The position numbers and the translations under genes were made by a program. From NCBI GenBank assembly GCA_016281555.1, contig JAEEIV010000067.1:1-64000 (forward strand): a stretch of DNA of 64,000 nucleotides, written 5' to 3'. Within the stretch, counting starts at the first letter, position 1. Every line of letters begins with the position of its first letter. The notes below the pieces were generated by a model. The model was given only the letters and a program-made list of their open reading frames with translations, ran no database searches and was not told where the DNA came from. Below, piece after piece: positions 7,467 to 18,355 of the stretch. The DNA is from Lachnospiraceae bacterium. Lineage in GTDB: Bacteria; Bacillota; Clostridia; Lachnospirales; Lachnospiraceae.

Positions 7467-9662
7467 TTACTGCTTCTCTTTGATGAGTCCCGACCGGTAG
7501 GCCGCGAGAAGATCGTAAAGGTCCGAAATCGAGGATTTTAACCGCGTGCCGATGTCGGTGTCGCCGACGGTGACGCGGTCCGTTAACCGCTCAATTAACG
7601 TCGTCTGGGAGTGGATGTCATTGCCGGTCCTGACGGCCTCCGCCTTCGAAGTGAACGGCTCGTGCGCGACAAGTTTTAAGCCGTGCGAGTTGTAAACGAG
7701 CGTGTAGCCTGCGATGCCGGTGGTATCCTGATAGGCCTTCGAAAAACCGCCGTCGATGACGAGCAGCTTGCCGCCGCATTTTAACGGCGATTCCCCGGAT
7801 TTCGATTTCACAGGCACGTGGCCGGAAACGATCCTCGCGTGTACGGGATCCAGCGAAAACTCCGCAAAGATCCGGTCGATCACGTCCTCACGGTCCCAAA
7901 GCTTGTAATACGGCGTCTTCCCTTCCTCGTGAACGGATTTGTCCTTGATGAACTGCCGTTCGAACGTGGCCATTTTCTGCTTGCCGAAGAGCGGAGAGGA
8001 GGGGCCGCACCAGAGATAGTAGTTCAGATCCAATGCATAAGCCTTCTCCGCGGGTTCGTCCGAGTAGTAGGATTTTCTTACGTTCTCATCCAGCGCGTCG
8101 AGCAGCGCCCTGCCTTTGTAACTCTTCCCGTCCACCGTGAATTCCTTGAAGGTACCGTCTTCGTTCAACGGGATCGAACCGTGATAGAGCAGATTTCCGT
8201 TGTAAATAAGATACATGCTGCCGCGGTTTAACAGGAAACGGACGTGGCGCTGCAGCTTTTCGCTCTGGCGGAAGGCCTCGACGAGTTTGTCCATGACCGC
8301 GGCTTCCTTTTCCGTCAGGCGGTACGGATCGGCCGGATCGACGGTCGGGAAGTCCGTATCCTCCATTTTGTAGCGCTTTCCGTCGACCAGGACCGTTCCG
8401 GTCTCATAATCCACCTTGTCAAGCAGAAGACGGTCGTCCATTCCGAATTCGGGGTGGCGTTTGATCCATTGTCCCTCCAGTTTGAACTGCAGCATCGTGA
8501 TGGCCTTGTGCATGCGGACGTCCTGCTCAAAATCGGCAATGTCATATTCGGGCAGATCCGCTTTCAGCCCGAACTGGCTCCGGTTCGAGTCGCTGTATTC
8601 CTCGACGGCCAGCTTCATGAGCGGGATCAGGTTGATGCCGTAGCCGTCCTCCAGAACTTCAAGGTTCGAATACCGGGCGCTGATCCGGACCGCGGTCGCG
8701 ATCGCGAGCGGACTTCCGGCGGCCGCCGACATCCAGACGATGTCGTGGTTTCCCCACTGAATGTCGAGAGAGTGGTGCTCCATCAGCGTATCGAGCACGA
8801 TGTGCGGACCGGGGCCACGGTCGAAGACGTCGCCGATGATGTGCAGATGGTCCACGATGAGCCGCTGGATCATGTGCGAAAATGCGGAAATGCATTCCTT
8901 GGCGCGGCTCGTTTTGATGATCGCCTCGATGATGCTGTCGTAATAGGCGGACTTGTTCGAAAGGTCATTGTCGCTCATCAGCTCCTCAATGACGTACCGG
9001 AAGTCCTCCGGAATCGCCTTCCGGACCTTGGAACGCGTGTATTTCAAGGAAACGCGCCGGGCAATGCGGATGAGGCGGAGCAGGATCACGCGGTACCATT
9101 CGATCATGTCGCGGCCGGATTCCTCCTCTAAGAGCATTTTTTCGACGGGATAGTAGATCAGCGTCGCGAGATCCTTCTTGTCTTCTTTTGAAATTTCAAA
9201 ACCGAATTCCTCGTTGATCTTCGATCGGACGTTTCCGGAAGCGTTTGCGAGGATGTGGATGAACTGCTCGTATTCGCCGTGAATGTCGCTTAAGAAGTGC
9301 TCGGTGCCCTTCGGAAGATTCAGGATCGAATAGAGGTTGATGATCTCGGTAGAGGCCTTCGCGATCGTGGGGAAGCGGAAGGAGAGTTCTTCGAGATAGC
9401 GGAGCTTCGCTGCGGGGATCCGGTCGCCTTTCATGGCGGAACCCGCGCCGCTTCCCGATTTCAATTCGCCGGAGAGCAGAGCGTCCGTCGACAGGTCCAA
9501 TGCCCGGCAGAGCTTCTGAACGTTGTTTGCGTTCGAATTCATCACGCCGCGGCGCAGGATCGCGTCCACTGTGGAATAAGGAATGTCGGTCGTGCTGACG
9601 AATTCCCGGATGCTTTTGTACCGGGACAGGATGAGAGCCTTCAGCCGTTCTTCGATCGTCAT
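7467..9662 (-). CDS. fbp: Class III fructose-1,6-bisphosphatase with N-terminal XRE-type HTH domain
   Basis: Hydrolyses fructose 1,6-bisphosphate in gluconeogenesis. The catalytic part (from about residue 85) is the Firmicutes class III enzyme: calcineurin-type metal motifs SDIHGEYEQF, GDVFDRGPGPH and GNHDIVWM, and the typical FPTIAKASTEIINL lead-in. Unusually, residues 1-70 (from MTIEERLKALILSRYKSIRE) form a Cro/C1-like helix-turn-helix joined by a Gly/Ser linker (SGSGAGSA). The protein is 731 residues against about 640-670 for the usual enzyme. I chose the ATG at 9662, which has AAGGGGGA 7 bases upstream; the TTG at 9683 lies upstream of that site. There is no ribosome site before the internal Met at the linker, so a separate FBPase start is unlikely. 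Confidence 0.93.
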   Translation of the reverse strand: MTIEERLKALILSRYKSIREFVSTTDIPYSTVDAILRRGVMNSNANNVQKLCRALDLSTDALLSGELKSGSGAGSAMKGDRIPAAKLRYLEELSFRFPTIAKASTEIINLYSILNLPKGTEHFLSDIHGEYEQFIHILANASGNVRSKINEEFGFEISKEDKKDLATLIYYPVEKMLLEEESGRDMIEWYRVILLRLIRIARRVSLKYTRSKVRKAIPEDFRYVIEELMSDNDLSNKSAYYDSIIEAIIKTSRAKECISAFSHMIQRLIVDHLHIIGDVFDRGPGPHIVLDTLMEHHSLDIQWGNHDIVWMSAAAGSPLAIATAVRISARYSNLEVLEDGYGINLIPLMKLAVEEYSDSNRSQFGLKADLPEYDIADFEQDVRMHKAITMLQFKLEGQWIKRHPEFGMDDRLLLDKVDYETGTVLVDGKRYKMEDTDFPTVDPADPYRLTEKEAAVMDKLVEAFRQSEKLQRHVRFLLNRGSMYLIYNGNLLYHGSIPLNEDGTFKEFTVDGKSYKGRALLDALDENVRKSYYSDEPAEKAYALDLNYYLWCGPSSPLFGKQKMATFERQFIKDKSVHEEGKTPYYKLWDREDVIDRIFAEFSLDPVHARIVSGHVPVKSKSGESPLKCGGKLLVIDGGFSKAYQDTTGIAGYTLVYNSHGLKLVAHEPFTSKAEAVRTGNDIHSQTTLIERLTDRVTVGDTDIGTRLKSSISDLYDLLAAYRSGLIKEKQ

Positions 9663-9723
9663 GGTCAATCCCCCTTGGATCAATGTGCCTCTGTTTCAAA
9701 AATGAAGGAACAGAGATGGTTTT

Positions 9724-9752
9724 ATTATAGCGGGAGTTTTCCGAAAATGCAA
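9724..9752 (-). promoter_or_regulatory. Promoter for the HTH-fbp gene
   Basis: On the minus strand TTGCAT (9747-9752), 17 bases, TATAAT (9724-9729). The leader to the ATG is about 55 bases and contains AAGGGGGA. Confidence 0.75.
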
Positions 9753-9780
9753 TAACGAATTTTGAAAAATCGTAAACAAG

Positions 9781-9818
9781 CCGCCGCGATATTTTTGAAT
9801 AATCAAAAACCTAGGCGG
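9781..9818. repeat. AT-rich hairpin in the fbp/YtxH divergent intergenic region
   Basis: Perfect inverted repeat TTTTTGA-ATAA-TCAAAAA (9792-9809) inside an outer pair CCGCC (9781-9785) / GGCGG (9814-9818). It lies upstream of both the fbp promoter and the YtxH-like gene promoter, in the 361-base gene-free stretch 9663-10023. It could be a regulator binding site, possibly for the fused HTH domain; this is inference. Confidence 0.5.
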
Positions 9819-9899
9819 AAAAAACGAAAAATGCGAAATCAGGAGCGGAACGGATCAGAGCGGGAATCTGTGAAATAACGGTGAATTCTCGGAAAAGTC

Positions 9900-9928
9900 T
9901 TTATTTTTCGCGCAAAATATGGTATACT
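9900..9928 (+). promoter_or_regulatory. Extended -10 promoter for the YtxH-like gene
   Basis: TGG-TATACT (-10 at 9923-9928) with an extended TGn; the -35 region TTTATT is weak. It is followed by a leader of roughly 90 bases. Confidence 0.6.
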
Positions 9929-10023
9929 CCCCTTGTCCGGAAGGGGAGACCGTATTCCGGACGGAACGATCGATGCATTACGGAGAGCGGGCGGAACGTT
10001 CTGCCCGGAGAAAGGAGAAGAAA

Positions 10024-10677
10024 ATGGGAAAATTCACTACGACTAAATTCTTACTCGGCACGGCTGTTTTGGGACTCGTTTCCGCAGCGGCATATACTTT
10101 TGTGAAGAAGTATCAGGAATACGCACCGAAGGAGCTTCCTGAAAAAGGACCGGACGGAGAAGAGATCCAGCCGGCGACCATTAAGATCGACATGGATGCC
10201 GCGAAGAAGGCAGCCGGCGAGACGGCGACCGTGCTTTCCGAGCAGGCGAAGAAGTTTGCCCATGCGGCTTCCGATTCCGCGAAGGCGGTCGGCGGCGTGA
10301 TCCGTGAGAATTACGGCCCCGAGATCGAATCCGCGAAAAGAAACGCGGCGGAAAAGTACGCGGAAGTGAAGGAGTACGCGGCGGGCAAGTTCGCGACGGC
10401 GAAGGAATACGCGGGCGAGAAATGGGAGCAGGCGAAGGAATACGCCGGCGAGAAATGGGAACAGGCGAAGGAGTTCGTCCAGAATAAGGTCCAGGAATTC
10501 AAGGATCGCGCGGAAGAAGAGGATCCGAACGAGACCGCGGAAACCGCCGGTGTGGATGAACTGTTCGACGAAGTGAAGGAGAAAGCGGAAGAGGCGCTGA
10601 ACGATGCGGAAGAAGCCGTTCAGGAAACCGCCGAGAACGCGGAAAAGAAGACGGAAGACTTCATCCAGAATCTTTGA
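10024..10677 (+). CDS. YtxH-like amphipathic repeat protein
   Basis: Function unknown. The start is the ATG at 10024 behind AAGGAGAAGAAA; the longer track ORF begins inside the leader. The 217-residue product has one N-terminal membrane segment (FLLGTAVLGLVSAAAYTFV), then an Ala/Glu/Lys-rich helical body with 11-residue repeats of the type EYAGEKWEQAK and a very acidic tail. The composition and repeat length resemble YtxH-domain and apolipoprotein/LEA-like stress proteins that lie along membranes. It stands alone between its own promoter and a strong terminator. Confidence 0.65.
   Translation: MGKFTTTKFLLGTAVLGLVSAAAYTFVKKYQEYAPKELPEKGPDGEEIQPATIKIDMDAAKKAAGETATVLSEQAKKFAHAASDSAKAVGGVIRENYGPEIESAKRNAAEKYAEVKEYAAGKFATAKEYAGEKWEQAKEYAGEKWEQAKEFVQNKVQEFKDRAEEEDPNETAETAGVDELFDEVKEKAEEALNDAEEAVQETAENAEKKTEDFIQNL
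10372..10470 (+). repeat. 33-base tandem repeats encoding 11-residue helical units
   Basis: Two nearly identical 33-base units (10405-10437 and 10438-10470, differing at two bases) encode EYAGEKWEQAK twice. A diverged unit (EYAAGKFATAK) precedes them. The 11-residue period fits a long amphipathic helix. Confidence 0.85.
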
Positions 10678-10700
10678 TCCTTCCTTGCCGGTCCGGCGAA

Positions 10701-10738
10701 AGAGGGCTGTTCACATGGCTGAACAGCCCTCTTTTTTT
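10701..10738 (+). terminator. Rho-independent terminator after the YtxH-like gene
   Basis: Perfect 13-bp stem AGAGGGCTGTTCA / TGAACAGCCCTCT with a six-base loop, followed by TTTTTT. Confidence 0.95.
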
Positions 10739-10775
10739 CAAACCGGAGGAAGAAAACGCCGGAAATTGCGGAATC

Positions 10776-10804
10776 TTGACGAATCTCTATAAAAGATATA
10801 TAAT
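10776..10804 (+). promoter_or_regulatory. Near-consensus promoter for the CxxC protein-clpC-radA run
   Basis: TTGACG (10776-10781), 17 bases, TATAAT (10799-10804). I see no CIRCE element or obvious CtsR direct repeat (GGTCAAA type) around it, so no heat-shock operator is visible for the downstream clpC. Confidence 0.9.
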
Positions 10805-10838
10805 GCATTATCCAGTCTTATGGAATAGGCGGTGATTT

Positions 10839-12770
10839 ATGAAGCGTTCGTTTCGAATCAGTTTGCGATATCTGCTGGCGGCAATGGCATTGCTGCTGGC
10901 TTTCGGCGTTGCTGATCCGGTCCATGCGGATCCGGATGATCCCGGGGAGGATCCCCCGGAGTCTTCTTCGGAGGAAGTGTGCGAGCATGAGTTCGGAGGC
11001 CCGTATCTTCAGAGCGAAGCGGGGCATTGGCAGCTCTGCACCAAGTGCAATGAAGCAGGTCCCGTAAATCAGCACACGTTCAGCGGCAGGCCGAGTTCCG
11101 TCGACGACGAGATCCACCGGGACGTCTGCACGGAGTGCGGTTATCCGAAGGAAGAAGCGCATACGTTTGAATGGCATTTCGACGAAGAAAGCCATTGGAA
11201 GATCTGTTCGAAGTGCGGGAACCGTTCGGAACCTTCGCCGCACCGTCCGGACCGCGAAGAAGCGACCGAAGAAGACCCGGTCCTCTGTCTGGATTGCGGT
11301 TACGAGATCGATAAAGCGAAAAAGCGTCATACGATCAAACTGGCACAGGATGACAACGACAAATATGCGGACTTCGCGAACGAAGACGATTATCTCCATA
11401 ACGTGAAAATGTATTCCGCGCTGGAAGGCGAGGAAGTGGAGATCATCATCCACGATCCGGAAGCGCCGTCCGTCTACGTGGTCGGAACGCTGTATTTCAC
11501 GAATTTCGAAGGAGAGGAACTCGACGAGATCGAAGTGGACGGAAATACCTCGATCTATTATATCATGCCGGATGACGACGTCATCGTCCGGCTGGAGATG
11601 GAGATCGACGAGGACAAGGTCGAAGCCTCGAAGGAGGAAGAATCCCGGTCGATCGAGGAGTCCATCGCGCTTGAAAGCTCGATCGAGGAATCCATTGCCG
11701 AGGCGAAGCGGTTCAAATTCGGAAGCTACCGCGTGGAAACGGACGTTTCAGGCGTGACGCCGCCGAAGAATTTCATCCGCGCCAATGACGTTTCAAACTT
11801 CGACCGGACCGTCGGCTGCTTCTACAGCACGGATTACCGGATCTTCGTGTATTACGCTTCCGAAGACGGCAAGGAATACGACTATTACGTACTGGACCGG
11901 ATCGGAAACGACCTCATTCCGTTCGTCACGTTCCCGGGCACCGGGAGCACGTCCTACGTCGTCAGCGCGCCCGCTTCCGAGAAGGACATCCCCGGGATCT
12001 TCCGGCAGGAAACGCAGATCACACTGACGTTTGCGTCCGGCATGGGCGCCGTCACCGTCCCCGCGTTTCTCGTGGTGGATCCCGACGGCGACACGCTGAC
12101 GCTCCTGTACTTAAACGACGATCTCGGAAACCAGCAGTTCTATACCTACGACCGTTCCCACGGGACCGCGGAACTCATCGAATACAACCGCTATGAAGAG
12201 CGGAAGAAGACGGGAGAAACCGAGAAGGAAGGGAACATCATCATTACGCCTTCCTCCGAAGAAGCAAAGGAAGAAAAGACCGGGAAGACCGAACTGTCCC
12301 GCGGCGTGATCTGGCTTATCATCGTCGGCGTGATCGTCGTGCTTCTCGCGGCTTCGCTCATCACCGTGTTCATCATGTCCAAGCAGCAGGAGGCAAAGGA
12401 ACGCGAGCTGGACGAAGAAGACGACGAGGACGAAATCGAACCGGAGCCGAAGGAAGAGACGGAGACGGTCTCGCCGCTCGAAGAAGACGAGGAAGTGCCC
12501 GAAACCTTTGACACGACGCTCTACAAGAATCCGGACCCGGACGACATGGATTCCGGGAAGGAAGCCGCGGATTTCGACTTCGAGAACGCGTTCCCCGTGG
12601 CCGGAGGCGTCATCGGAAAGGCGGCGGCTGAAACCGCCGAAGGGCAGGAAGAAGCGGAGAAGGTCGTGGATTTCGAATCCGGAAAGGAAAAGGAAACCTT
12701 GGCCGAAGCCGAGATGATCATTGACTTTGAAGAGATCGACGCCGGGGAAACGACCGGCAAGAAGGAATAA
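10839..12770 (+). CDS. Secreted/membrane-anchored CxxC-repeat protein of unknown function
   Basis: 643 residues. A signal peptide (residues 1-30, ending near VHADPDD) is followed by an extracytoplasmic region with four CxxC knuckles (LCTKC, VCTEC, ICSKC, LCLDC) interleaved with His-rich segments, resembling the H..W..C..C repeats of surface proteins in gut Clostridia. A globular middle part follows, then one membrane helix at about 488-515 (VIWLIIVGVIVVLLAA), and a cytoplasmic tail of about 125 very acidic residues. It is probably a metal-binding or redox surface protein; I recognise no enzyme. It ends two bases before the clpC start, so the two are cotranscribed and probably translationally coupled. 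Confidence 0.7.
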   Translation: MKRSFRISLRYLLAAMALLLAFGVADPVHADPDDPGEDPPESSSEEVCEHEFGGPYLQSEAGHWQLCTKCNEAGPVNQHTFSGRPSSVDDEIHRDVCTECGYPKEEAHTFEWHFDEESHWKICSKCGNRSEPSPHRPDREEATEEDPVLCLDCGYEIDKAKKRHTIKLAQDDNDKYADFANEDDYLHNVKMYSALEGEEVEIIIHDPEAPSVYVVGTLYFTNFEGEELDEIEVDGNTSIYYIMPDDDVIVRLEMEIDEDKVEASKEEESRSIEESIALESSIEESIAEAKRFKFGSYRVETDVSGVTPPKNFIRANDVSNFDRTVGCFYSTDYRIFVYYASEDGKEYDYYVLDRIGNDLIPFVTFPGTGSTSYVVSAPASEKDIPGIFRQETQITLTFASGMGAVTVPAFLVVDPDGDTLTLLYLNDDLGNQQFYTYDRSHGTAELIEYNRYEERKKTGETEKEGNIIITPSSEEAKEEKTGKTELSRGVIWLIIVGVIVVLLAASLITVFIMSKQQEAKERELDEEDDEDEIEPEPKEETETVSPLEEDEEVPETFDTTLYKNPDPDDMDSGKEAADFDFENAFPVAGGVIGKAAAETAEGQEEAEKVVDFESGKEKETLAEAEMIIDFEEIDAGETTGKKE

Positions 12771-12772
12771 AT

Positions 12773-15442
<2,670 letters not shown>

Positions 15443-15443
15443 A

Positions 15444-16832
15444 ATGCCGAAGAAGAGTACCGTTTTTTTCTGTAAAGAATGCGGCTATGAAAGTCCGAAG
15501 TGGATGGGGCAATGCCCGTCCTGCAAGGCGTGGAATACGTTCACGGAAGAGCCCGTCGTCAAAAACGAGAAGAAACCGGGCGTGGCCGGAAGATCGCCGT
15601 TTCCCGCGGAAAAGAAGGCCGTCCGGCTGGAAGACGTCTCGATGGAACGTCACGAGCGCCTGCATACCGGATTTTCGGAACTGGACCGGGTGCTCGGCGG
15701 CGGCATCGTGCCGGGATCGTTGCTCCTCGTCGGAGGCGATCCGGGCATCGGAAAATCCACGATCCTTCTCCAGGTCTGCCGGAATCTCTCCGAAAGGGAC
15801 GTGAAGATTCTCTATATTTCGGGCGAGGAAAGTCTTCAGCAGATCAAGATGAGGGCGGAACGCCTCGGCAAGTTCGGGGATTCATTGAAACTTGCGGCGG
15901 AGACGAATCTCGAGACGGTTGAGGGACTCATCGGCGAAGAAAAGCCGGAAGTCGTCATCATTGACTCGATCCAGACCATGTTCCGGGACGACGTGGATTC
16001 GGCGCCCGGCAGCATTTCGCAGGTCCGGGAATCCACGAATACGCTGCTGCAGATCGCGAAACGCGACCGGATATCGATCTTCATCATCGGTCACGTGACG
16101 AAGGAAGGCACGGTCGCAGGACCGAGGATGCTCGAGCATATGGTCGACACCGTGCTGTATTTCGAGGGCGACCGGTTCAGAAGTTACCGGATCATCCGCG
16201 CCGTCAAGAACCGGTTCGGCGCGACGAATGAGGTCGGCGTCTTTGAGATGACCGAACAGGGCCTCAGGGAAGTGAAGAATCCTTCCGATTTCCTGCTGGA
16301 AGGGCGGCCCGTGGACGCCTCCGGTTCCGCCGTCACCTGCGTGCTCGAAGGCACCCGTCCGGTGCTGCTTGAGATCCAGGCCCTTGTCGCGAAGACGAAT
16401 TTCGGTCTGCCGCGGCGAACGGCCGTCGGCTTCGATCAGAACCGTCTGAATCTGCTCATTGCCGTGATGGAACGGAGGGCGTCGGTCCCGATGGGTGAGT
16501 TCGACGCTTACGTGAACATCACCGGCGGTATGAAGGTGACGGAACCGGCCATGGACCTCGCGGTCGTCATGGCATTGGCCTCCGGCTATTATGACATTCC
16601 GATCGACCCGAAAACGATCGTGCTCGGGGAAGTAGGCCTGACGGGAGAACTCCGCGGCTGTTCGAACGTGAATCTTCGCGTGAAGGAAGCGGTGAAACTC
16701 GGTTACGAGCGGATCGTGTTCCCGAAAGCCAATGCCCGTTCGATCGACCGGGACTTAAGGAAATACTGCATGCCGGTCAATTCCATCCGGGAAGGGATTC
16801 GGCTCCTGTCCGTGGACAGGGAAGGACAATGA
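15444..16832 (+). CDS. radA: DNA repair/recombination ATPase RadA (Sms)
   Basis: RecA-like helicase that drives branch migration during recombinational repair. It has an N-terminal C4 zinc finger (CKECGYESPKWMGQCPSC), a RecA core with Walker A GGDPGIGKST (about residue 97), the diagnostic RadA motif KNRFG (about 254), and a C-terminal Lon-like domain. At 462 residues the length is typical. The ATG lies one base after the clpC stop, the conserved clpC-radA arrangement of Firmicutes. Confidence 0.97.
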   Translation: MPKKSTVFFCKECGYESPKWMGQCPSCKAWNTFTEEPVVKNEKKPGVAGRSPFPAEKKAVRLEDVSMERHERLHTGFSELDRVLGGGIVPGSLLLVGGDPGIGKSTILLQVCRNLSERDVKILYISGEESLQQIKMRAERLGKFGDSLKLAAETNLETVEGLIGEEKPEVVIIDSIQTMFRDDVDSAPGSISQVRESTNTLLQIAKRDRISIFIIGHVTKEGTVAGPRMLEHMVDTVLYFEGDRFRSYRIIRAVKNRFGATNEVGVFEMTEQGLREVKNPSDFLLEGRPVDASGSAVTCVLEGTRPVLLEIQALVAKTNFGLPRRTAVGFDQNRLNLLIAVMERRASVPMGEFDAYVNITGGMKVTEPAMDLAVVMALASGYYDIPIDPKTIVLGEVGLTGELRGCSNVNLRVKEAVKLGYERIVFPKANARSIDRDLRKYCMPVNSIREGIRLLSVDREGQ

Positions 16833-18130
16833 CCATGTGTTCTTTTACCGTGGAAACCCGGTCTTTGGGAAAATATGACGTGATCATAGCCGGCGGTGGG
16901 ATCGCCGGCGTTTTTGCTGCTGCTTCCGCGGCGGAAGAAGGCGCAAAAGTATTGCTTGCGGAGAGCGGCGGCTGTCTCGGCGGAACGCTGACTTCAGGCG
17001 CGGTCCCAAGCATCATGGACGGGAGCGGAAAAGGCGGATATTTAAAAAAACTCTTTGATTTCTTAAACGAGCGCGGCATGAGCGTGGCCCGGTTTGGGAA
17101 AAAGGTCGATGAAAGCGGCCGGAAGATCCCCGGCAGGATCGTGGACATCGAAGGATGCAAGGTCTTCTTTGACCGCCTGATGAGAGACAGCGGCGTCCGC
17201 GTGCTGTTTTATACCCGCGTCGCCGCGGCTAAACTCGGGGAATCCGGCGGAAAGAGGTATTTGAAGCGCGTGCTCCTGTCGACGGAAGCCGGGAATTATG
17301 AGGCCTCTGCGGAAGTGTTCATTGACGCGACCGGAAACGGTGCGCTCTCCGCACTTTCGGGCTGCCGGTTCGAATCGGGCGAGCCCGGAACCGGGAGAAT
17401 GAGTCCCGCCTCGACGGAGTATTCGGTGACGGGCCTTCCGGAAGATTATGACGGCACGGATTCCGGCGCCGAAAAGCGCGCCTATAGCGACATGCTGAAG
17501 GCAAACGGCATTGAGATCAGTGCGGAAGAGGCGGGCATCGTCCGGCTTCCGGCCCTGAAAGAATGGGACGTGAGCAGTGATTATCAGTACGACGTATGTC
17601 CTTCCGACATTCTGTCTTTGACGGACGCCGTCATGAACAGCCGGGAAGAAGTGTTCGAAACGGTGGAACGGCATAAGAAGATCCCGGGATACGAAGGGAT
17701 CTGGCTTATGCATACGGCGGATCATCTCGGGATCCGGGAGGGCCGGAGAGTCTTCGGCGAGTACCGGATCACGGAAGGAGATATGATTCAGGGCCGGCAT
17801 TTTCCGGACGGGATCTGCCTCGTCCGGTCAAAGGTGGACCTCCACAAGATCCACCCCGGCGATACGCTGAATGCTTCCCGCGGGATCAGGACGCAGCCGT
17901 ACGAGATCCCGTACCGGGCATTGATCGCTTCGGACGTGTCGAATCTGCTCCTTGCCGGGCGCTGTCTTTCCGGCGATTTTTATCCGCATGCTTCTTACCG
18001 GATGATGGGCAACATGGCCGCGACCGGAGAGGCCGCCGGCTTTGCCGCCGCATATGCGGTCAAAATGAAAACGGCGTTGACCCTTGTGCCGTATGCGCTC
18101 CTTCGGGAACGGATGAAGGAGTATCTGTAG
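16829..18130 (+). CDS. FAD-dependent oxidoreductase (FAD_oxidored family)
   Basis: 433 residues. The N-terminal dinucleotide fold has GGGIAGVFAA followed by an acidic residue (LLAESGG), the FAD ribose contact, and the conserved SGGCLGG loop near the flavin. The C-terminus closes the FAD site with LLLAGRCLSGD and the GEAAGFAAA helix. The family is often found with carbohydrate or sugar-acid genes, but its substrates are mostly unknown. The start ATG overlaps the radA stop by four bases (ATGA); a second ATG at 16835 is possible. It is the last gene of the run and is closed by a bidirectional terminator. Confidence 0.8.
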   Translation: MTMCSFTVETRSLGKYDVIIAGGGIAGVFAAASAAEEGAKVLLAESGGCLGGTLTSGAVPSIMDGSGKGGYLKKLFDFLNERGMSVARFGKKVDESGRKIPGRIVDIEGCKVFFDRLMRDSGVRVLFYTRVAAAKLGESGGKRYLKRVLLSTEAGNYEASAEVFIDATGNGALSALSGCRFESGEPGTGRMSPASTEYSVTGLPEDYDGTDSGAEKRAYSDMLKANGIEISAEEAGIVRLPALKEWDVSSDYQYDVCPSDILSLTDAVMNSREEVFETVERHKKIPGYEGIWLMHTADHLGIREGRRVFGEYRITEGDMIQGRHFPDGICLVRSKVDLHKIHPGDTLNASRGIRTQPYEIPYRALIASDVSNLLLAGRCLSGDFYPHASYRMMGNMAATGEAAGFAAAYAVKMKTALTLVPYALLRERMKEYL

Positions 18131-18137
18131 AGAGATG

Positions 18138-18167
18138 AAAAAACCTCCCTGATACGGGAGGTTTCTT
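18138..18167. terminator. Bidirectional terminator between the FAD oxidoreductase and tRNA-Glu
   Basis: Stem AAACCTCCC / GGGAGGTTT with loop TGATAC. The minus strand continues in TTTTTT and ends tRNA-Glu. The plus strand continues in CTTACTTT and can end the oxidoreductase transcript. Confidence 0.9.
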
Positions 18168-18175
18168 ACTTTCAG

Positions 18176-18247
18176 TAGCTCGTACGAGAATCGAACTCGT
18201 GTTTCCGCCTTGAGAGGGCGGCGTCTTAGCCGCTTGACCAACGAGCC
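18176..18247 (-). tRNA. tRNA-Glu (anticodon CTC)
   Basis: 72 bases on the minus strand with a full cloverleaf: acceptor GGCTCGT paired with ACGAGCT, anticodon stem CCGCC/GGCGG around loop CTCTCAA (anticodon CTC, reads GAG), T arm with GTTCGATTC, and discriminator A. The CCA end is not encoded. It has its own consensus promoter and a terminator. Confidence 0.96.
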
Positions 18248-18271
18248 GCGGCGTTTCAAAACGCAAGGGGT

Positions 18272-18300
18272 ATAATATCACGGATTTTTGCTTCTGTCAA
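18272..18300 (-). promoter_or_regulatory. Promoter of tRNA-Glu
   Basis: On the minus strand TTGACA (18295-18300), 17 bases, TATTAT (18272-18277). A hairpin GCGTTT-tg-AAACGC (18251-18264) lies between the start point and the mature tRNA 5' end, so it would be in the RNase P leader. Confidence 0.9.
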
Positions 18301-18355
18301 GCGAAATCCTTTGATTGTTTGTTTCGCGACTTCAAAAATGAACGGGAGATCGGAA

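Noticed and set aside
9420-9435. Possibility that HTH and FBPase are two genes with an internal start
   Set aside because: No stop codon separates them and no ribosome site precedes the internal Met at the linker.
9663-9683. TTG start of fbp given by the ORF track
   Set aside because: The ribosome site AAGGGGGA lies between this TTG and the ATG at 9662, so the ATG is the start.
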